The position numbers and the translations under genes were made by a program. The notes beneath the pieces are model-generated. The model did no database searches. It was not told the origin of the DNA and was given only the letters and a program-made list of their open reading frames with translations. Shown one piece after another: positions 34,154 through 39,194 of a stretch of 39,194 nucleotides of DNA; the stretch's first letter is position 1, and every line of letters starts with the position of its first letter. Source of the DNA: Bacteroidales bacterium (GTDB lineage: Bacteria > Bacteroidota > Bacteroidia > Bacteroidales > Marinilabiliaceae); the NCBI GenBank assembly GCA_022361295.1, contig JAKSBD010000628.1:1-39194 (forward strand). The letters are read 5' to 3'.

Positions 34154-34564
34154 ATGGTAGCGCGTCAATCAAAATTTACAACTATTGTTAATCTTGTTTT
34201 AGGAGTCATATGGCTTATTTTGGGTATCTCTAACTTGTTTGTCAGTAGTGGAACTTTGTTAGTTGGAATTCTGTACCTGGTCGTTGCAGTAGCTTATTTA
34301 TTGATCTTTGTATATAATTGGCGTAATGGCTTTTTTCGCATTGAGAATGGTCAAATAATCAAGTGTGAATTTCTAGCAATGTCAAAACGAATAAAGCTTG
34401 ATGAAATTAACTGGGCAAAATGTATAGGCAGTTATTATACGCTAAAGAGCCCGACTAAAAAGATGACAATTGAATTAGCTAGTGTTCATAAGGACGATAT
34501 TCCAGGCTTTGAAAAACTGCTAAAAGATATTGTGATGAGTGTGCCTCCTTATAAGAAGGATTAA
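34154..34564 (+). CDS. Small membrane protein, possible bacterial PH-like domain
   Basis: Protein of 136 aa with two adjacent hydrophobic helices (about residues 11-31 and 35-56) separated by SSGT, followed by a short soluble domain with RIENGQIIKCEFLAMSKRIKLDEINWAKC. The pattern of a helical hairpin plus a small beta domain recalls membrane-bound PH-like (YdbT/DUF304-type) proteins. I cannot name it. ATG 34154 is preferred over a TTG at 34124. It lies upstream of tsaE with a separate promoter between, so it is probably its own unit. Confidence 0.6.
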   Translation: MVARQSKFTTIVNLVLGVIWLILGISNLFVSSGTLLVGILYLVVAVAYLLIFVYNWRNGFFRIENGQIIKCEFLAMSKRIKLDEINWAKCIGSYYTLKSPTKKMTIELASVHKDDIPGFEKLLKDIVMSVPPYKKD

Positions 34565-34579
34565 ACACAAATAATAGTA

Positions 34580-34609
34580 TTGCTATTTCAATCACTTCAG
34601 TTATTTTTG
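34580..34609 (+). promoter_or_regulatory. Consensus Bacteroidota promoter for tsaE-ald
   Basis: TTG (34580-34582), exactly 19 bases, then TATTTTTG (34602-34609). It ends 19 bases before the tsaE start codons. A full match to the TTG-N19-TAnnTTTG pattern. Confidence 0.7.
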
Positions 34610-34628
34610 CCGATATAACAATTTTTGG

Positions 34629-35057
34629 ATGATGATAGATACTTTTTATATTCATTCGCTGGACAACATCAATGCTGTAGCAGCCGATTTTTTGTCTAAA
34701 TATAAAAATGAGCGAGTATTAGCTTTTTACGGTCCTATGGGGGTTGGAAAAACCACGTTTGTTAAAGCCTTGTGCGAGGAGCTTAATGTTGAGGATACGG
34801 TTAACAGTCCTAGTTTTGCTATAGTAAACGAATATCACACCCCGGAAGATGATATTGTTTATCATTTTGATTTTTACCGTCTGAAAGAGGAGGAGGAAGC
34901 TTACGATATGGGTTATGAAGATTATTTGTATTCGGGGCATTACAGTATGATTGAGTGGCCTGAGAAGATAGCTTCTTTATTACCCCCCGGACGATTGGAG
35001 TTAACACTTGTTGAAGAAGAGAACGGGCAACGCCGGATCCATGTTGAGAAGGCTTAA
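34629..35057 (+). CDS. tsaE: tRNA threonylcarbamoyladenosine biosynthesis protein TsaE
   Basis: P-loop ATPase (142 aa, a normal length) that works with TsaB and TsaD to make t6A37 in ANN-decoding tRNAs. Walker A is GPMGVGKTTFVKAL (about residues 35-48), followed by NSPSFAIVNEY, the Walker B-like YHFDFYRLK and the conserved MIEWPEKI. Two ATG codons (34629, 34632) are next to each other; either is possible. It precedes the alanine dehydrogenase family gene by 64 bases, a pairing I associate with Bacteroidota. No other tsa gene is in the window. Confidence 0.96.
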   Translation: MMIDTFYIHSLDNINAVAADFLSKYKNERVLAFYGPMGVGKTTFVKALCEELNVEDTVNSPSFAIVNEYHTPEDDIVYHFDFYRLKEEEEAYDMGYEDYLYSGHYSMIEWPEKIASLLPPGRLELTLVEEENGQRRIHVEKA

Positions 35058-35121
35058 ATTGTTCTATAATTGTGCTTTTTTTGCTATCTTGATGCACTGT
35101 TATTAAGGAAAATGGCTGGCT

Positions 35122-36339
35122 ATGATGGGCGATAAAACTTCATATTTCCCTTTGGGACAAACGCAACTGCTTCCGCAGGAAGAGATGCTGGAAACTGGAC
35201 GAAAGAAGAAAAAATTATCAATTGGTATTCCCAAAGAACGTTCACGTTTTGAGAATCGCGTTGCATTGACGCCGCAAGGTGTAGAGTTGTTGGTAGCCAA
35301 TGGTCATACCGTTTTGTTTGAATCAGGAGCAGGCGATAAAGCCCATTATTTCGATAAAGATTTTGCGGATTGCGGAGCCCAGATTGTTAAAGGGAATACC
35401 CAGGTACTAAAAGCCGATATTGTTTTAAAAGTGTCTGCGTTAACTGAGGATGAAGTAGAGGCTTTAGAGGCTAATCAGTTGATAATTTCTCTCTTAAATC
35501 TTTATAATCAGTCGAGGGAATCTATACAGAGAATGCTGGACAGACGTTTAAATGCTATTGCATTTGAGTTGTTAAAGGATGATAATGGTTGTTATCCTGT
35601 TATCCGCAGCATGAGTGAAATTGAAGGTACTGCTTCTGTAATGATTGCCAGTGAGTATCTTAGCAAGGCTCACAATGGAAAGGGAGTGTTACTTGGAGGA
35701 GTTACAGGCATATCTCCTTCCGAATTAGTGATTCTTGGAGCAGGAACTGCAGGTGAATTTGCAGCCAAAGCAGCCTTAGGTCTGGGTGCATCGGTTAAGG
35801 TGTTCGATAACTCATACCATCGTTTAAGGGAGTTGGAACGAAATATTGGCCAAAGAATTTTTACATCTGTCCTTCATCCACAGGCTTTATCAAAAGCATT
35901 GCAAAGTGCCGATGCTGTGCTTGGTAGTTTAAGGTATCTGCAAACCGGTCGATCATTTATGGTTACCGAGGAGCAGGTTGCACAAATGAAAAAGGGTTCT
36001 ATTATTATTGATTTAAGTATGGATCAAGGTGGATGCTTTGAAACAAGTAAATGTACAGATACAGACCATCCTGTTTTTACCAGACACGGAGTGATTCATC
36101 ATTGTATTCCTAATATTGCTTCACGTGTTTCACGCACATCTTCAATCGCGTTAAGTAATATTTTTGCACCTATTATATTGCGCCTTGGGGAAGCCGGAGG
36201 TGTTCATCATCTTATAAAAGAGGATGTTGGCTTGAGTCATGGTATGTATTTATACAAAGGGATTTTGACCAACAGTTATATTGGTCGTCAGTTTAATATT
36301 CCTTATAAAGATATTGGATTGCTGATGGCGGCCTTTTAA
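35122..36339 (+). CDS. ald: Alanine dehydrogenase family protein, Bacteroidota type
   Basis: Protein of 405 aa in the alanine dehydrogenase / pyridine nucleotide transhydrogenase family, with an N-terminal extension of about 32 residues over typical Ald (370 aa). The substrate-site Arg46 (NRVALTP) and Lys103 (DIVLKV) and the NAD fold ILGAGTAGEFAAKAALGLGA (about 204-223) are present, as is Asp301 in SMDQGGCFETS. The catalytic His of classical Ald (YLHLA) is replaced by Asn126 (LLNLYNQ). I recall related Bacteroidota proteins also lacking this His, so the activity may differ from simple alanine oxidation. The gene ends directly against the stop of the convergent kinase gene. Family sure, reaction less so. 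Confidence 0.85.
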   Translation: MMGDKTSYFPLGQTQLLPQEEMLETGRKKKKLSIGIPKERSRFENRVALTPQGVELLVANGHTVLFESGAGDKAHYFDKDFADCGAQIVKGNTQVLKADIVLKVSALTEDEVEALEANQLIISLLNLYNQSRESIQRMLDRRLNAIAFELLKDDNGCYPVIRSMSEIEGTASVMIASEYLSKAHNGKGVLLGGVTGISPSELVILGAGTAGEFAAKAALGLGASVKVFDNSYHRLRELERNIGQRIFTSVLHPQALSKALQSADAVLGSLRYLQTGRSFMVTEEQVAQMKKGSIIIDLSMDQGGCFETSKCTDTDHPVFTRHGVIHHCIPNIASRVSRTSSIALSNIFAPIILRLGEAGGVHHLIKEDVGLSHGMYLYKGILTNSYIGRQFNIPYKDIGLLMAAF

Positions 36340-37725
36340 TTACATCAAGCTTGTTTTAGGGACACCATTGTTAATCTTCCTTGTTTTTTCAAAAGGTATG
36401 GTAAAGCAGAAATGCGCACCTCCTTTATATGATTTATCAAGCCATATCTCACCACCAAGAGTGTCTATGTATTTTTGAGAAATTGCTAATCCTAATCCGT
36501 TTCCTCCAAACTCGCGGGTGTGACTTGTAGATACCTGTCTGAACATATCAAAAATCACCTCTTCTTTGCCCTCAGGAACACCAATACCTGTATCTTTTAC
36601 AAAGAATAATAGTCTGTCATCAACAATTGTGTAACCATACTTAATCCATCCTTCCATTGTAAACTTAACGGCATTGTCTAACAGGTGATTGAGTACCTTT
36701 AATAGTCCTTGTTGATCAGTTACAATTTGGTCATCATGCTCCTCCAGTCCTTTTTCGAGGTATAATTTAAGAGGTTTTTGCATTAGTTTTACTTCTCTCA
36801 TGTAATGCTTGAGCATGTTTTCCAACAAATCATTTAGGTTGAAAAGCTTTGGTCCCTCCTGAATAAGTCTCGTTTGAAGTTTGGATATGTCTATTAGATT
36901 ATCCATAACCTTTAACAGCTGTAAACCGTTGAGATTGATAATGCCTATGTATTCATCTTTCTCCTCAGGACTTAACGATTCTGTACGAAGTAATTCCGAG
37001 AAACCAAGAATAACGTTCATAGGAGTTCGGATTTCATGGCTTAGATTGGCCAGGAATGTCGATTTTAAGTGGTTGTTTTCTTCCGATTTTTTCTGTGCCT
37101 CATGCAGCTTCTGAATCGAAATATCTAACTCTGTATTTTTCTTCTTTAGTTCTAAGTGTGTTATCTCTAGCTCTTTATTTCTGATGTTAAGTTCTTCTTT
37201 AGCTTTTTTATGCTCAATTTCACTACTCATTCGAGGCGTAAACAGATACACTAAAGATTCTATTACTTCAGGTTGTTTAATTTCTTTTTTGTAAAGCGCA
37301 ATGAGAATGCCATTGGGTTGATAGCCAGAGTTGAACAGCGGGATGCCAATATAACCTTCAATTTTCTGCTCTACCAAAAAGCTATCTTGCGGAAATTTTT
37401 CCCAGGCGCCAGAAGTTATTTTGCACGTGTTTTTTCCAATTACATCATCACAAGGTGTATTTTCAAGACTATAGTTAATATTAGGAAGATTCTTTTTACC
37501 ATCAGTAAAGGCGATTGAGCATACAGAGTTGTCCTCAACCGAATATCGTCCAATGATGATATAATCAGCTTCAATAAGCTTTGATAAGTGTAGAGCCTCC
37601 GTTTCAAAATAGTTTTGGCCAATGTGCCTGTTAACGGGTGTGACAATATCATATAGTGTCGATTCTACCTTTTTGAATCGATTGAGTATTGAATTATTTC
37701 GTTTGAATAGGTTTTTCCAATTCAT
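36340..37725 (-). CDS. Cytoplasmic GAF-domain sensor histidine kinase
   Basis: Soluble hybrid-free histidine kinase of 461 aa without membrane helices. A GAF-like sensor (about residues 22-175, with YSLENTPCDDVIG and EGYIGIPLFN) is followed by a coiled coil (about 175-222), a HisKA domain with FLANLSHEIRTPMNVI (His230) and an HATPase domain: N-box HLLDNAVKFT, G1 FFVKDTGIGVPEG, G2 FGGNGLGLAIS. The cytosolic GAF part could sense a small molecule; which is unknown. No receiver domain or response regulator gene is adjacent, so it is an orphan kinase. Its stop abuts that of ald with no spacer. Confidence 0.93.
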   Translation of the reverse strand: MNWKNLFKRNNSILNRFKKVESTLYDIVTPVNRHIGQNYFETEALHLSKLIEADYIIIGRYSVEDNSVCSIAFTDGKKNLPNINYSLENTPCDDVIGKNTCKITSGAWEKFPQDSFLVEQKIEGYIGIPLFNSGYQPNGILIALYKKEIKQPEVIESLVYLFTPRMSSEIEHKKAKEELNIRNKELEITHLELKKKNTELDISIQKLHEAQKKSEENNHLKSTFLANLSHEIRTPMNVILGFSELLRTESLSPEEKDEYIGIINLNGLQLLKVMDNLIDISKLQTRLIQEGPKLFNLNDLLENMLKHYMREVKLMQKPLKLYLEKGLEEHDDQIVTDQQGLLKVLNHLLDNAVKFTMEGWIKYGYTIVDDRLLFFVKDTGIGVPEGKEEVIFDMFRQVSTSHTREFGGNGLGLAISQKYIDTLGGEIWLDKSYKGGAHFCFTIPFEKTRKINNGVPKTSLM

Positions 37726-37876
37726 ATGTTCCTGATCGTGTTAAGAATTTTAAAATACTTAAAAAGTATCAGGCACTGAACTTTTTTTGACAAATGGACC
37801 ACTTTTATAGTTTGAAGACCATTTCTACCCCATTAAAATACTCTGAATATATTCGGTATTTTAAGAGCTAAAAGTA

Positions 37877-39194
37877 TTAATAACCAGCTGCCATGCCATC
37901 TTTTCTACTCTCGGAAGCACCTATGTATATTTGTCTTTTGTGGTCGTACCAAATTGCCTGATACCCACCATAACTGCCAGGACTATAACCAACCTTATGG
38001 CCCATTGAATTGAGTTTCAGAATAGTTTTTGAGTCAAAGCCTGTTTCGATATTAATCTGGCCTTTACTGTTCGCTTTTAAGCCGGTTGGTTTTGAAGATC
38101 CGCTATGGCTAAAGCGTGGTGCATCGCCCGCTTCCTGAATATTCATTCCAAAGTCCAGTATATTCATTATAACCTGCACATGACCCTGAGGCTGAAAGTC
38201 ACCACCCATAACTCCGAAGCTCATAACAGGTAAACTATCTTTAGTGATGAAAGCCGGGATAATAGTGTGAAATGGACGTTTACCCGGTTCAAATACGTTT
38301 GCATCTGCAGAGTTTAGAGAAAATAACTCACCTCTGTTCTGTAGCATAAAACCCAACTTAGGAGGAACCATGCCGGAACCCATGCCACGATAATTACTTT
38401 GTATAAGTGATACCATATTACCCCATTGGTCAGCCACTGTAAGATATATGGTTTCACCATGACTAATTTCCCCGGCCTTGTATTTTCCAGCTTTGTTTTC
38501 ATTGATCAAACGACGCCTTTTGTCAGCATATTTATCCGACAATAATTCATTAACCGGTACATGTTGCATATCCATGTCTGCATAATACCGAGCCCTGTCT
38601 TCAAATGATAGTTTTTTTGCCTCGGTTACCAGATGAAGGTGACGGGCAGAACCAAATTCATCCATGTTAAACTCGTAACTTTTAAGAATGTTAAGCATCT
38701 GCAGTGCCGTAATGCCTTGTCCATTAGGAGGAAGTTCCCAAATGTCATATCCCCTGTAATTGACTGAAACCGGCTGAACCCACTGGGAAGAATGTTGAGA
38801 CAGATCTTCCATTTTTAGAAAGCCTCCTTGTTCTTTAATGAATTGAGTAATTGTCTTCGCAATTTCACCTTTATAAAAATAATCTTTGCCGTGTTTGGCA
38901 AGTAGACGATATGTTTCTGCTAAATATGGATTTTTAAAAATTTCACCTTTACCCGGAGCAATGCCATTATTTGTGTAGGTGTCTGTTACATTGGGATATT
39001 TGCTATGGAATTTAACCGAACGTTGCCAGTAGTGTGCAATGAGCTCACTTAAAGGGAAACCGGTCTCAGCATAGTTGATTGCCGGGGCTAATACATCTTT
39101 CATTTTGAGTTGCCCGAAACGTCCATGCAGTTCAAACCATCCGTCAACACAACCTGGCACACTTACCGGAAGAGGACCATATGAAGGGATTGTT
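37877..39194 (-). CDS. ggt: Gamma-glutamyltransferase, partial (5' end beyond window)
   Basis: Exported gamma-glutamyltransferase family enzyme, of which the last 438 or so codons are inside the window; the frame is open to the right edge, so the signal peptide and N-terminal part are missing. The precursor splits itself before the catalytic Thr, which here is in SHGETIYLTVAD (codon at 38450-38452). Other family motifs are VPGCVDGW, WELPPNGQGITALQML, SLIQSNYRGMGSG, PFHTIIPAF and GVMGGDFQPQGHVQ. The GETIYL pattern is of the YwrD-like branch rather than the classical E. coli type. It would cleave gamma-glutamyl bonds such as those of glutathione in the periplasm. Confidence 0.95.
   Translation of the reverse strand, partial: TIPSYGPLPVSVPGCVDGWFELHGRFGQLKMKDVLAPAINYAETGFPLSELIAHYWQRSVKFHSKYPNVTDTYTNNGIAPGKGEIFKNPYLAETYRLLAKHGKDYFYKGEIAKTITQFIKEQGGFLKMEDLSQHSSQWVQPVSVNYRGYDIWELPPNGQGITALQMLNILKSYEFNMDEFGSARHLHLVTEAKKLSFEDRARYYADMDMQHVPVNELLSDKYADKRRRLINENKAGKYKAGEISHGETIYLTVADQWGNMVSLIQSNYRGMGSGMVPPKLGFMLQNRGELFSLNSADANVFEPGKRPFHTIIPAFITKDSLPVMSFGVMGGDFQPQGHVQVIMNILDFGMNIQEAGDAPRFSHSGSSKPTGLKANSKGQINIETGFDSKTILKLNSMGHKVGYSPGSYGGYQAIWYDHKRQIYIGASESRKDGMAAGY

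Noticed and set aside
37754..37769. Short palindrome ATACTT-AAA-AAGTAT before the kinase gene
   Set aside because: Six-base A-T rich arms are expected by chance in this composition.
1..39194. Search for CRISPR arrays, insertion sequences, tRNA/rRNA genes and riboswitches
   Set aside because: No regularly spaced repeats, transposase frames, cloverleaf-like stretches or known riboswitch cores were seen by eye; tRNAscan and Infernal runs would settle it.

Overview
The window looks like chromosomal DNA from a member of the Bacteroidota, most likely class Bacteroidia (Marinilabiliales- or Bacteroidales-like; the order is a guess). The evidence is: two S46 dipeptidyl-peptidases, a GldH lipoprotein, a RicT without visible RicA/RicF, a viroplasmin-RNase H fusion, an Mrp lacking the usual CxxC, AT-rich intergenic DNA, few Shine-Dalgarno sequences, and promoters of the Bacteroidota type (TTG, 19 bases, TAnnTTTG). 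I see no insertion sequence, phage gene, CRISPR array, rRNA or tRNA. Coding density is high and most genes are housekeeping.

Layout. 134-2008: TPR-containing LytS-type sensor kinase (+). 2056-7231: an RNase H and two paralogous DPP7-like S46 peptidases, all on the minus strand. 7619-8155: small outer-membrane beta-barrel protein (+). 8244-12458 (-): rnhB, a lipoprotein glutaminyl cyclase of the M28 fold, cysS, and a MORN-repeat secreted protein; a degenerate inverted repeat lies between rnhB and the cyclase gene. 12738-17424 (+): rnr with a structured leader, then a tight TetR-metA-HAD cluster. 17411-20402 (-): a three-gene run with an Ig-like (Big_5) protein, a thiamine-binding-like DUF77 protein and a DUF3108 protein. 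20951-21838 (+): an isolated membrane-anchored coiled-coil protein behind a textbook promoter, followed by a convergent small membrane protein. 22592-24499 (-): radical SAM protein and MurG-like glycosyltransferase. 24695-28747 (+): holB-ricT-gldH-trmB-ATL run, closed by a terminator that runs directly into the mrp-nfu promoter (28840-30203). 30271-31017 (-): a complete class B1 metallo-beta-lactamase. 31173-33996 (-): SLC12-like transporter with a 191-aa protein of unknown function. 34154-36339 (+): small membrane protein, tsaE, and an alanine dehydrogenase family protein. 36340-37725 (-): GAF-histidine kinase. 37877-39194 (-): gamma-glutamyltransferase, cut by the window edge.

How they fit together. 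Several exported proteins have Gln directly after the likely signal peptidase I site, as expected in Bacteroidota, and the window also encodes the cyclase that would convert such Gln to pyroglutamate. The DPP7-like enzymes and gamma-glutamyltransferase fit a life partly based on peptides. RnhB, RNase H, HolB, TrmB, TsaE, CysRS, RNase R and Mrp/Nfu are core information-processing and Fe-S functions. The best candidates for undescribed biology are the TM/coiled-coil/beta-sandwich protein at 20951, the 191-aa companion of the SLC12-like transporter, the rnr leader, and the Big_5/DUF77/DUF3108 run. I did not find an obvious new defence or mobile system.
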